NCBI GenBank assembly: GCA_948467495.1
Contig: CAOKEO010000019.1
Span: 1-34,838 of the forward strand
DNA length: 34,838 nt
Source: an uncultured Clostridium sp.
GTDB taxonomy: Bacteria > Bacillota > Clostridia > TANB77 > CAG-508
Direction of reading: 5' to 3'
The notes below the pieces were generated by a model. That model was not told the origin of the DNA, searched no databases, and saw only the letters and a list, made by a program, of their open reading frames with translations. Positions 7,471-14,883 of this stretch are shown in pieces (within the stretch, counting starts at the first letter, position 1; every line of letters starts with the position of its first letter). A program made the position numbers and the translations under genes.

Positions 7471-9136
7471 TTGATTTATCCTTTTCTCTTATATTTTTAT
7501 CTTCTACGATGTATTCTTTATCACAAAGTTTTGCTACACTATTTCGGTGGGTCACAATAATACAGGTTATATTTTTCAAATTTTTAATATTATGGATTAC
7601 TTCTTCTTCTGTCTTACTGTCTAAACTAGAAGTAATTTCATCTAAAATTAGAATAGGTGCATTACTAGCAATGGCTCTTGCAATTGCGATTCTTTGCAAT
7701 TGACCTTCTGATAAACCTTTTCCTCTTTCTCCGATTTTTGTATCTAAGCCATTTTCTAATTGATGAATAAAAGATTTACAACAACTAACTTCTATGGCTT
7801 TTGCTAAATCATCCTCTGAAATAGTTGGATTAACAAAAGTTATATTTTCTCGAATGGTACCACTTAAAATTAATTTTCCCTGTGGTACATAAGAAAACAT
7901 ATTCCTAGTGTCCACATTAATAGGTTGTTTGCTGCCGTCTTTTAACTTAAAATAGATATTTCCAGCATCATTTTTTATAATTCCCAAAATTAATTTTAAT
8001 AAAGTGCTTTTTCCAATTCCAGACTCTCCATAGATAACAATATTTTCACCTTTTGTTACGGTTAAATTGAGTTGTTGAAAGACTTTTTTATTTTTGTAAG
8101 TGAAATCAACATCTTCTACTATAATGCTATCTAAATTATCGTATAATTTGTTTTTATCAATTTCAGTTAGAATTACATCTTTTTCTATATTTTCTAATTC
8201 TATAATTCTTTCAGCAGAACCTATCATGTTAAATATATTTTGAAAACATCTAGATAAACTAATAATAGGTGCCTGGATTTGTGTTACTAATTGAACAATA
8301 GAGGTAAGCCCTCCAACTGTAATGTTTTTAGTAAATAATTGATAGGCACTCCATACTAAAGCATAAATATAAACTACCTGAAAAACTGTATTTAAGCCTG
8401 TAACAGAAGCAATGGATAAAGTCCTTTGTTTCATTTTAATATCATACTTTTTGCTTTGTAATTCATGAGATTTTTCTAAAATAGGATTTTCGGCTTGAAA
8501 AATTTTAATAACAAGTATATTTTCAAAAACCTCTTTGAAAAACAAACGGACATTACTGCTGGCTTCTTGGACTTTTTTGTGAATTCCTTTTAGATAAGGT
8601 TTTAATAAATTAATAATAATAAATAATATAATTCCACCAATTAATAACATAACAACGAATTGCTGACTGATTTGAAATAATAAAATAATCGCACAAATTA
8701 GACTAGTAAGCATAGATAATATATTAGGAATCAAAGAAACTAAAGTATCAATAATAATATCAACATCTGATATAATGCGAGTCATTAAATCGCCACTATG
8801 GAATTTTGTTATTTTCTCGTAATTTCGTTTTAAGATATTTTCTAAAATAGTTTGTTTAAAATTAATTTCTAATCTTGCTCTTGTAATAGAATCTAGGGAT
8901 GCTAATATGGTTCTTAGAGCAACAGCTATTAAGGCTACTATAATTAATTGAAAAATATATCTTTTCAGTTCAGCACCAGTACCATTTGTTGCTGCATCGA
9001 TGACTTGTTTAGATATCAATATAGAATAAATACTCAAAAATGAATATATGACATTGATTACATTTAGCAATATGAAATTTAGACGATTGGATTTTGTTTT
9101 ATTGAAAATCCATTTTATAGTTTTAGTTTCTTTCAT
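7457..9136 (-). CDS. ABC exporter (fused membrane and ATPase domains) of the RiPP-like operon
   Basis: From the preferred start the product is 559 aa, a type-IV half-transporter. An N-terminal six-helix membrane domain is followed by an ATPase with Walker A GESGIGKST (near residue 370), signature LSEGQLQR, Walker B ILILDEITSSLD and the H-loop IIVTHR. There is no C39 peptidase domain, so it should not cleave a leader itself. A GTG at 9166 and an ATG at 9160 are in frame further upstream, but AGGAAGGA lies about 11 bp before the ATG at 9136, making that start more likely. The gene follows pqqD-like with at most 30 bp gap and overlaps the next gene. Exporting the modified peptide is the obvious inferred job. 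Confidence 0.9.
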   Translation of the reverse strand: MKETKTIKWIFNKTKSNRLNFILLNVINVIYSFLSIYSILISKQVIDAATNGTGAELKRYIFQLIIVALIAVALRTILASLDSITRARLEINFKQTILENILKRNYEKITKFHSGDLMTRIISDVDIIIDTLVSLIPNILSMLTSLICAIILLFQISQQFVVMLLIGGIILFIIINLLKPYLKGIHKKVQEASSNVRLFFKEVFENILVIKIFQAENPILEKSHELQSKKYDIKMKQRTLSIASVTGLNTVFQVVYIYALVWSAYQLFTKNITVGGLTSIVQLVTQIQAPIISLSRCFQNIFNMIGSAERIIELENIEKDVILTEIDKNKLYDNLDSIIVEDVDFTYKNKKVFQQLNLTVTKGENIVIYGESGIGKSTLLKLILGIIKNDAGNIYFKLKDGSKQPINVDTRNMFSYVPQGKLILSGTIRENITFVNPTISEDDLAKAIEVSCCKSFIHQLENGLDTKIGERGKGLSEGQLQRIAIARAIASNAPILILDEITSSLDSKTEEEVIHNIKNLKNITCIIVTHRNSVAKLCDKEYIVEDKNIREKDKSNGRS

Positions 9137-9166
9137 TTTATCATAATTCCTTCCTATCATTTTCAC

Positions 9167-9433
9167 TTATTCTTCTATGATATTAACAGATTTCAGGTTA
9201 CAGATAAATTTTTCTACATCTGCTTTTGCTTTATCTGTTTCAAGATTGTATTTTTCAACTAATGCATTTATGAGATTATCCATTGTTGTGTCTTCTTGTA
9301 ATAAATCCCATACGAATTTTGCTGAATTAGTTAGCTTTATCATTCCTTGAAATTCATTTACTAATTCTCCTGTTGGAACGGCTACTATGGTATTTGCAAT
9401 CTCTCTTGTTACAAATCCTTTTTTAATTTTCAT
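9167..9433 (-). CDS. PqqD-like peptide-recognition (RRE) protein
   Basis: The 88-aa product is full length for PqqD-like RRE proteins. It reads VPTGELVNEFQGMIKLTNSAKFVWDLL, then the acidic helix LINALVEKYNLETDKAKADVEKFI and the end LKSVNIIEE; the strand-turn TNSAKFVWDLL is diagnostic. These winged-helix proteins bind the leader of a precursor peptide and present it to modifying enzymes. GAGAGGAG sits 9 bp upstream of the ATG at 9433; an in-frame TTG 9 bp earlier overlaps the ribosome binding site and is unlikely. The start overlaps the HPr-kinase-like gene by 11 bp. Proteins of this kind also occur in HprK-related-A loci, so PqqD alone does not prove a lasso pathway. Confidence 0.92.
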   Translation of the reverse strand: MKIKKGFVTREIANTIVAVPTGELVNEFQGMIKLTNSAKFVWDLLQEDTTMDNLINALVEKYNLETDKAKADVEKFICNLKSVNIIEE

Positions 9434-10142
9434 TGGTTTCAACTCCTCTCATAGTGTGATAGGATAGTTTTACAGCTTCTTCACTCATATCACAATATAA
9501 TTGATAACAGGGAATGTTTTTTAGAATAATATCTATGGTATCTAATAAGTTTAGCATTTGTTCTTTGGTTAATCTTTTTACAGTTTGTTCAAAAAACAAA
9601 GAAACAGCTTCTTCTGGTTTTATTCTTTTAATAGAATTTTTTTTGCCTTGATTAATAAAACAAATTCCTTTTAATTTCGCTCTTGTATTTCTACTTATAT
9701 CGTGTTTTCCAGAAAAAGGGGTTCCGTAAGCATATATTTTGCGGTCTACAATTCTGATTGCTGGTTTGTCATCATTTAGAATATAGGGTTTTTTTTCACT
9801 TAGATATTTTAGCCATAAGGATGTATGAGTGGATTTTCCTGTTTCGCAATTGGCAGAAAAAAGATAGGCTTCCCCATCTATGACAACTGCTGAAGCATGC
9901 AAAAGACAACCATTGTAATTTAACAAACCTTTGTAAAAAGTTGTTCCTATAAGCAGGTATTCGGCAAGTTCATCTGTTAATAATTCATCAAATTCCTGCT
10001 CTTTTTGTATGGCTTCATTTGTAACAGTAATTCTAAAGTCCCTTTTTTCGTCTTCTTCACAACTATATTTTTGGGCTCTTTTAGCTGTTATATCAAATTT
10101 AGGATTAAACTCTACGATTAAGTCTGCAATTTTGTATTTCAT
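9423..10142 (-). CDS. HPr-kinase/lasso-kinase-like protein
   Basis: The 239-aa product has the family pattern of a His in LLHASAV (His82), a P-loop SANCETGKST (96-105), an Asp pair in LNDDKP (124-125) and YGTPFSGKH (139-147). It matches the short HprK-like kinases found in peptide and exopolysaccharide loci, some of which phosphorylate lasso peptides. The P-loop is slightly unusual, with Ala and Glu where Gly is common, but it keeps Gly102-Lys103-Ser104. The substrate may be the small peptide encoded at 10419-10529, whose C-terminal half has Ser and Thr residues; that is inference. AGAGGTAAAAA precedes the ATG. It is the first large gene of the operon, about 280 bp downstream of the peptide gene. 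Confidence 0.88.
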   Translation of the reverse strand: MKYKIADLIVEFNPKFDITAKRAQKYSCEEDEKRDFRITVTNEAIQKEQEFDELLTDELAEYLLIGTTFYKGLLNYNGCLLHASAVVIDGEAYLFSANCETGKSTHTSLWLKYLSEKKPYILNDDKPAIRIVDRKIYAYGTPFSGKHDISRNTRAKLKGICFINQGKKNSIKRIKPEEAVSLFFEQTVKRLTKEQMLNLLDTIDIILKNIPCYQLYCDMSEEAVKLSYHTMRGVETNEN

Positions 10143-10235
10143 TTTTTACCTCTTTTGAATTTATAGTATTTTATTTATTTTACTATATAATTGCTTTGTT
10201 TGTCTATTGTTTCTTTCATTTTTACGATATTTTCT

Positions 10236-10304
10236 GTAATTATTTAGACGTCTTGTTTTTTGGCAATAAAACTTTCTAATTGAAATATATCCACGAACAA
10301 ATTC
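10236..10304 (+). mobile_element. MITE-like element, copy 5, lacking the entire palindromic core
   Basis: The left outer arm (GTAATTATTTAGACGTCTTG, then TTTTTTGGCAATAAA) is joined directly to the right outer arm (ACTTTCTAATTGAAATATATC). All of the about 115-bp core present in the other copies is missing. The right terminus is degenerate and no target duplication is seen. It lies in the leader between the small-peptide gene and the kinase-like gene. Confidence 0.75.
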
Positions 10305-10372
10305 ACGGAAAGCCAAAGAAAAAAGTTAAAATTATGCTAATACTAAGGCTTTTCGATTTGTTCTATTAAAAT

Positions 10373-10396
10373 GAGACAGAGTTGTTACTCTATCTC
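10373..10396 (-). terminator. Hairpin after the small-peptide gene (possible attenuator)
   Basis: Read on the minus strand: GAGATAGAGT, loop AACA, ACTCTGTCTC, then ATTTTAAT. The 10-bp stem has one non-Watson-Crick pair. The T-run is short, so partial termination is more likely than complete. Placed 22 bp after the peptide stop, it would give high peptide mRNA and lower expression of the modifying genes, a layout common in RiPP operons. Confidence 0.6.
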
Positions 10397-10418
10397 AAAT
10401 AATTTATATGATTTTAAT

Positions 10419-10529
10419 CTAATCTAAATCACCACTTCCATAATTGTCTTCACGACTTGGAGTTCCCTTAGCATTAGATGCTGTCATTGGTATAATTGCT
10501 GCATCTAATTGATCATAATTTTTTCCCAT
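10419..10529 (-). CDS. 36-residue candidate RiPP precursor peptide
   Basis: A 111-bp frame encodes 36 aa. The first half reads MGKNYDQLDAAIIPMTASN and the second half AKGTPSREDNYGSGDLD. AGGAGGT lies 7 bp before the ATG, and a perfect promoter (10569-10597) lies 40 bp upstream. It heads the minus-strand operon with a PqqD-like protein, an HprK-like kinase, an exporter and a nucleotidyltransferase. The N-terminal half, with an aromatic plus LxxAII pattern, looks like an RRE-bound leader. The second half is polar with Ser, Thr, Asp, Glu and two Gly, and could be the modified core. There are no Cys residues, which argues against lanthipeptide and sactipeptide chemistry. The peptide is easily missed by gene callers because of its size. 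Confidence 0.75.
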   Translation of the reverse strand: MGKNYDQLDAAIIPMTASNAKGTPSREDNYGSGDLD

Positions 10530-10568
10530 ATGTGTTACCTCCTGATTTTACTAATCTTTATATTTCTT

Positions 10569-10597
10569 ATTATAACAAAAGTAACTTGTTTTGTCAA
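10569..10597 (-). promoter_or_regulatory. Perfect promoter of the small-peptide gene/RiPP-like operon
   Basis: On the minus strand: TTGACA (10597-10592), a 17-bp spacer, TATAAT (10574-10569). With a consensus -35, -10 and spacing, it is among the strongest-looking promoters in the window. Confidence 0.9.
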
Positions 10598-10671
10598 CCA
10601 ATTTATGTAAAATATTACAATTTTTCCTTTGGTTTCTAATGTTTAGAGGAAAATATAGTGATTGATAAAAC

Positions 10672-10701
10672 CCAAAAAAGCAGGAAACACCTGCTTTTTG
10701 G
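10672..10701 (-). terminator. Terminator of the Thr/Pro-repeat secreted protein gene
   Basis: On the minus strand: CCAAAAAGCAGG, loop TGTTT, CCTGCTTTTTTGG, then GTTTT. It lies 65 bp after the stop at 10766 and separates that gene from the RiPP-like operon promoter. Confidence 0.85.
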
Positions 10702-10765
10702 ATTTATATGAAAAGTTTTTACGACTTAACTGTGTCGGACAACTTATTAAGAAAAGCTGTCAATG

Positions 10766-12268
10766 TCAAGCAGCCTGCTGGATAGGATCATAAATAGCCT
10801 GCTGGGACAAAGTTAAATGGGCTGACTTGATGGATCCATAAATGGTTATCAAGTCACCATTTTTGTCCTTTACAATACCGTAAGGCCTGAAATACCGGTA
10901 TTCGCCGGCGTCCCAGATAGCCTGGTTGTTGAAGCGGGCAGAGTACGTAAAGTCTGCACTACCTGTAGTTGATGAGCTTTCATCCTTTACCTTTTTTGCA
11001 TTTTCTAGGGTCATTTCATCTTCAGAAAGATTTTCCGAAGAATAAATGAAGCCATACTCCTGCTTTTCGAAGCCCTCAGGAATTTCGATTGACAGGTAAA
11101 TCATTACGGTTTTTAATGCAGGAAATACTTCTATTCCCTGTCCAGTAAAGTGAACAGTTGGCTTTTTTTCCTCTTCCACGCTTGAGAAATTAGCCGTTAC
11201 AGTCATAGGACCTTTCAAACGAAAATCATAAATCTCATCGTAAGAGAGAATTTCTCCTCTTTCGTCCGAATATTTGGTAAATTTCTGCCCAAGAGGTATG
11301 ACGGACTTTACCCAAATATGGGTATTGTACGAAAATTCGCCCTTGGCGTTCATTTTACCATCCTCATAACGGATAACTTCTGCACCATTTAAGGTCAGCT
11401 TGTGGAAAACCGTAGCTGTTGGTGTTGGTGTAGGCTCCTCAGAAGGGGTAGCTGTTGCTGTCGGTGTAGGCTCCTCAGAAGGGGTAACCGTTGCCGTTGG
11501 TGTAGGCTCCTCAGAAGGAGTGACCGTTGCCGTTGGTATGGGTTCCTCAGAAGGAGTAACCGTTGCCGTTGGTGTGGGCTCCTCAGAAGGAGTAGCCGTT
11601 GGGGGTGGTGTAGGTTCCCTAGTTGGAACTATCGTTGGCGGAGTTGGTGTCGGAGTAGTAGTTGAAGTAGCTTTTTTGACAACTTTAAGATAAATTGTCT
11701 TTTTAAAGCTATCGTTTTTTCCTGCGTAACTAATTGTGACAGGAAAGAGACCTTTCTTGTTTGCCTTTACCGTTTTTGCAGCTTTAATCTTGTAGTTTGT
11801 AAATTTTTTGTCTTTTCCTTTCTGATATCCTGCCATAACGGTAGAATTTTTCCGAAAGTTTTTTTCCTGAAATTTCTCTTCTTCAACTACAATCAATTTA
11901 GTCTTTTTCAGATAAAGGTCAGTCATATAATTGACCTTTACAGAGGCAGAAACTGACCGACCGTTAACCCTTACCGTTAACTTTTTCTTCCCTTTTTTAG
12001 AGGGCTTAATGGTTTTTCCAATTCCAGTCTGTTTTTTCTTTACAGAAAAACGAATGGACTTACCATTTTCTGTGGCCTTAACAGTTTTCCGCACCATACT
12101 TTCGGTGAGACTAAATCCCTCCAGAAGATATTTTCCAGTTGGCTTAAGCAGAACCACTGACCCCTTAGATTTCGCATCAGCGACGGTGGTATTCACACCA
12201 CATAAACTTAAAATTGTTGCCAGTACCAACACAAAGGTGGTTAACCGGCGAAAGCTTTTTCCTTTCAT
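10766..12268 (-). CDS. Secreted protein with Thr/Pro/Glu repeats and InlB-B-like module
   Basis: The 500-aa product begins with a classic signal peptide (KGKSFRRLTTFVLVLATILS ... cleavage near ADA, residue 32). Two beta-rich Ig-like stretches (about 33-195) contain many KK/GKK motifs. A 12-residue linker follows, repeated about five times (EEPTPTATVTPS type, about 225-285). Next is a module resembling bacterial list/InlB-B repeats (KLTLNGAEV ... PMTVTANF), then a C-terminal domain I do not recognise. No LPXTG, SLH or other anchor is seen. Function is unknown; adhesion or wall association is plausible. AGGAGG precedes the ATG. Base composition is visibly more G+C-rich than the neighbours, as in the gene at 384-2267, suggesting acquisition or different selection. 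Confidence 0.85.
   Translation of the reverse strand: MKGKSFRRLTTFVLVLATILSLCGVNTTVADAKSKGSVVLLKPTGKYLLEGFSLTESMVRKTVKATENGKSIRFSVKKKQTGIGKTIKPSKKGKKKLTVRVNGRSVSASVKVNYMTDLYLKKTKLIVVEEEKFQEKNFRKNSTVMAGYQKGKDKKFTNYKIKAAKTVKANKKGLFPVTISYAGKNDSFKKTIYLKVVKKATSTTTPTPTPPTIVPTREPTPPPTATPSEEPTPTATVTPSEEPIPTATVTPSEEPTPTATVTPSEEPTPTATATPSEEPTPTPTATVFHKLTLNGAEVIRYEDGKMNAKGEFSYNTHIWVKSVIPLGQKFTKYSDERGEILSYDEIYDFRLKGPMTVTANFSSVEEEKKPTVHFTGQGIEVFPALKTVMIYLSIEIPEGFEKQEYGFIYSSENLSEDEMTLENAKKVKDESSSTTGSADFTYSARFNNQAIWDAGEYRYFRPYGIVKDKNGDLITIYGSIKSAHLTLSQQAIYDPIQQAA
11415..11600 (-). repeat. 36-bp direct repeats encoding Thr/Pro/Glu linker
   Basis: About five 36-bp units begin near 11415, 11451, 11487, 11523 and 11559. 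Each encodes a 12-residue EEPTPTATVTPS-like repeat, with small synonymous and Thr/Ala/Ile differences. They are likely variable in number between strains. Confidence 0.88.
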
Positions 12269-12322
12269 ATTTCATTCCTCCTTTTTTTTATTTAAAAATG
12301 AAAGGTAAACAATCTATTAAAA

Positions 12323-12375
12323 ATAGTCCGAAGACTATATATTTTTATTATACTAGATTTTGCCACAAATGTCAA
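12323..12375 (-). promoter_or_regulatory. Promoter and 5'-terminal UUCG hairpin of the secreted-protein gene
   Basis: On the minus strand: TTGACA (12375-12370), a 17-bp spacer that begins TTTGTGGCAAAAT, then TATAAT (12352-12347). The transcript should start near 12340 and immediately forms AUAGUC-UUCG-GACUAU (12338-12323), a stable tetraloop hairpin at the mRNA 5' end that may protect the message. The first 13 spacer bases match those of the promoter at 2332-2360. Confidence 0.75.
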
Positions 12376-12397
12376 TTTTTTATGTTAAACAAAAGGC

Positions 12398-14248
12398 TTA
12401 TCTACGTTTTTTTAAAGCTCTCAAACTATTTATAATAGCAAGTACCGAAACACCAACGTCAGCAAAGACTGCTTCCCACATGGTGGATATACCAAAAGCA
12501 CTTAGGATTAGTACAGCAATTTTAACAGAAATAGCAAAGACAATATTTTCTTTGACAATTCGTAAAGTCTTTTTTGCTATTTGGATGCTCTTTACTATTT
12601 TAGATGGCTCATCTGTCATAATTACGATATCGGCAGCTTCAATTGCACTATCTGCTCCCAAGCCACCCATAGCAATACCAATATCAGATAAAGCTAAAAC
12701 AGGAGCATCATTGATACCATCGCCAACAAAGGCAACTTTTCCTTTTTGCGTTTTTTCTTTCATAATTTCTTCCAATTTTTCTGCTTTTTGATGTGGTAAT
12801 AATTCGCTATAAACTTCATCAATTGCCAATTCTTTTGCAACACTATCTCCGACAATTTGCCTATCTCCTGTTAGCATGACGGTCTGTCTAATGTGATTAG
12901 CTTTTAAATCTTGTATAGTTTGTTTTGCATCTGATTTTATTTTATCTGCGATTACGATATATCCAGCATATTTCCCTTCTATAGCGATATACAAGATGGT
13001 TCCAATTTCATTACATTTTGTATAATGAATTTGTTTTTGTTGCATTAATTTTTCATTACCAATTAAAATATCTTTTTCCTCCACTTTAGCCAATATCCCT
13101 AAACCAGATAGTTCTTCTGTTTTGGAAATAAGGTCAGAATTAATTTCTTGGTGATAAGCTCTTTGGAGAGATAATGAAATAGGATGATTAGAAAAACTTT
13201 CTGCATGGGTGGCTAGTTTTAATAATTCATTTTCTGAAATTCCAATAGATTTTATTTTTTGAACCTTAAAAATTCCTTCTGTTAAAGTTCCCGTTTTGTC
13301 AAAAACAATGGTTTCTGTATGTGCTAAAGCTTCTAAATAATTACTACCTTTTACTAAAATACCGATTTTAGAAGAACCACCAATTCCACCGAAAAATCCT
13401 AATGGGATGGATATAACTAAAGCACAAGGGCAAGATACTACTAAAAATGTCAAAGCTCGATATAGCCAATCAGCAAAAGTAGCCCAGCCTAGAAACAATG
13501 GTGGTAAAATAGCTAATAAAGCAGCAGTTATTACAACAATTGGTGTATAATATTTGGCAAATTTATGAATAAAGTTTTCAGATTTAGATTTTTTACTACT
13601 TGCGTTTTCCACTAAATCTAATATTTTGCTTACAGTAGATTGTTCAAATTCTTTTGTTACTTGTACCGTTAATAAGCCATTTTGGTTGATACAACCACTT
13701 AAGACTTCATCTCCTAAATGTACTTCTTTTGGAAGAGATTCACCAGTTAAGCTGGAAGTATCTAACATAGAGTTTCCTTCTATAATTTTTCCATCTAGAG
13801 GTATTTTTTCACCTGGTTTTATAAGAATGGTATCTCCTATTTTTACTTCATCAGGGGAGACGGTAAAAATTTCGTTTTCTCGTTTTAGATTAGCAAAATC
13901 TGGTCGAAGTTCCATTAAACTGGCAATGGATTTTTTTGATTTGTCAACAGCATAATCTTGAAATAATTCTCCTATTTGATAAAATAGCATAACAGCAACT
14001 GCTTCAGGAAATTCTCCAATAACAAAAGCACCGATTGTGGCTATTGCCATAAGAAAATGTTCATCAAAAACGTCTCCTTTTACTATTTTTTTGATTGCCT
14101 TCCAAACAATTTCTGCTCCAACTAGTAAATAACTAATGATGTATAAAGTATTGTGAATCCAAATATTTTCAAATGAACTAAAGAGAGAAATTATAAATAA
14201 TAAAGAGGCAATTGAAATTTGTACAATATTTTTTGGCATGATATTCAT
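12398..14248 (-). CDS. cadA: Heavy-metal P-type ATPase, Cd/Zn/Pb type, without an N-terminal metal-binding domain
   Basis: The 616-aa product has all P1B hallmarks: TGES in SLTGESLPK, the intramembrane SCPCAL metal site, phosphorylation motif DKTGTLTEG (near residue 317), and GDGINDAP. The CPC motif together with the CadC-type regulator upstream points to export of Cd, Zn or Pb. The usual N-terminal HMA/CxxC domain is absent; the protein begins directly with membrane helices, which is known in shorter family members. It is the second gene of an operon, starting 25 bp after the regulator's stop. It should be induced when the regulator binds metal. Confidence 0.92.
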   Translation of the reverse strand: MNIMPKNIVQISIASLLFIISLFSSFENIWIHNTLYIISYLLVGAEIVWKAIKKIVKGDVFDEHFLMAIATIGAFVIGEFPEAVAVMLFYQIGELFQDYAVDKSKKSIASLMELRPDFANLKRENEIFTVSPDEVKIGDTILIKPGEKIPLDGKIIEGNSMLDTSSLTGESLPKEVHLGDEVLSGCINQNGLLTVQVTKEFEQSTVSKILDLVENASSKKSKSENFIHKFAKYYTPIVVITAALLAILPPLFLGWATFADWLYRALTFLVVSCPCALVISIPLGFFGGIGGSSKIGILVKGSNYLEALAHTETIVFDKTGTLTEGIFKVQKIKSIGISENELLKLATHAESFSNHPISLSLQRAYHQEINSDLISKTEELSGLGILAKVEEKDILIGNEKLMQQKQIHYTKCNEIGTILYIAIEGKYAGYIVIADKIKSDAKQTIQDLKANHIRQTVMLTGDRQIVGDSVAKELAIDEVYSELLPHQKAEKLEEIMKEKTQKGKVAFVGDGINDAPVLALSDIGIAMGGLGADSAIEAADIVIMTDEPSKIVKSIQIAKKTLRIVKENIVFAISVKIAVLILSAFGISTMWEAVFADVGVSVLAIINSLRALKKRR

Positions 14249-14273
14249 CCTTTCTTTTTTTATATTTTATTTT

Positions 14274-14636
14274 TTAAACTTTATGCTCGATATGCTCCAT
14301 ACCGATTTCAAATAACTGCTTGATATGGTTGTCATCTAACATATAATAAACTTCTTTTCCAACTTTTCTACATTTTACAATACCACTTCTTCGAAGTGTC
14401 CCTAACTGATGGGAAATAGATGATTTGCTCATGTTTAATACATTAGCAATGTCACATACACACATCTCGTTTTGGTCTAAGGCAAAAAGTATTTTTGTTC
14501 TAGTGGTATCACCTAGTATTTTGAAAAATTCAGCTAACTTATTGAATAAATTCTCATCTGCCATATTTTTTAATGTGCTATTTACAATATCTTGGTGAAT
14601 GACGTTACAATCACAAATAAATTCATTTCTAGACAT
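14274..14636 (-). CDS. cadC: ArsR/SmtB-family metal sensor, CadC-like
   Basis: The 120-aa product is a winged-helix repressor. Two metal sites are visible. The alpha3N site is Cys8/Cys10 in ICDC with Cys59/Cys61 in MCVCDIA. A complete alpha5 site is Asp102-x-His104 with His115-x-x-His118, the CzrA/SmtB spacing. The recognition helix is NMSKSSISHQLGTLRRSG. AAGGAGGGT lies 4 bp before the ATG at 14636, so this start is preferred over an in-frame ATG 21 bp upstream. It is the first gene of the operon with the P-type ATPase and probably represses its own promoter, where two operator-like palindromes are found. Confidence 0.93.
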   Translation of the reverse strand: MSRNEFICDCNVIHQDIVNSTLKNMADENLFNKLAEFFKILGDTTRTKILFALDQNEMCVCDIANVLNMSKSSISHQLGTLRRSGIVKCRKVGKEVYYMLDDNHIKQLFEIGMEHIEHKV

Positions 14637-14672
14637 TGGTACCCTCCTTTTTATCATCTTATGCCATAATAA

Positions 14673-14728
14673 TTGAGTTGTTACTCAACTGTGATTTTAT
14701 TATAGTTGAATAAGTACTCACCTGTCAA
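14673..14728 (-). promoter_or_regulatory. Metal-responsive promoter with two CadC-type operator palindromes
   Basis: On the minus strand: TTGACA (14728-14723), an 18-bp spacer, TATAAT (14704-14699). One near-palindrome (TTGAATAAGTACTCA, 14706-14720) fills the spacer. A second, perfect 6-4-6 inverted repeat (TTGAGT-TGTT-ACTCAA, 14673-14688) lies just downstream of the -10. Repressor at either site would block RNA polymerase. Confidence 0.85.
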
Positions 14729-14883
14729 TAGTTTTTAAAATATTTTTTAAAATTAAAAAACACTATATAAATTGCTGGTTTCAAGCACTATCAAAATTAT
14801 GTAAAGTACCAAAGGTGATTGACAAAACGTAAGAAAGAGGCTAAAATAATAATGTTGAGAAAATAAATAAAGGGGTGATGGAT

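Noticed and set aside
5975..10304. Composite transposon carrying the RiPP-like operon, bounded by element copies 1 and 5
   Set aside because: Both flanking copies are incomplete, no transposase is present and no shared target duplication surrounds the pair. Other copies show no such pairing.
6334..10529. Complete lasso-peptide cluster
   Set aside because: No asparagine-synthetase-like cyclase or transglutaminase-like leader protease is present, and the peptide does not give a 7-9 residue ring from the expected start.
11400..11693. Open frames opposite the Thr/Pro repeats
   Set aside because: They arise from the 36-bp repeat in other frames and encode Gly/Val or Cys/Arg repeats without a start signal.
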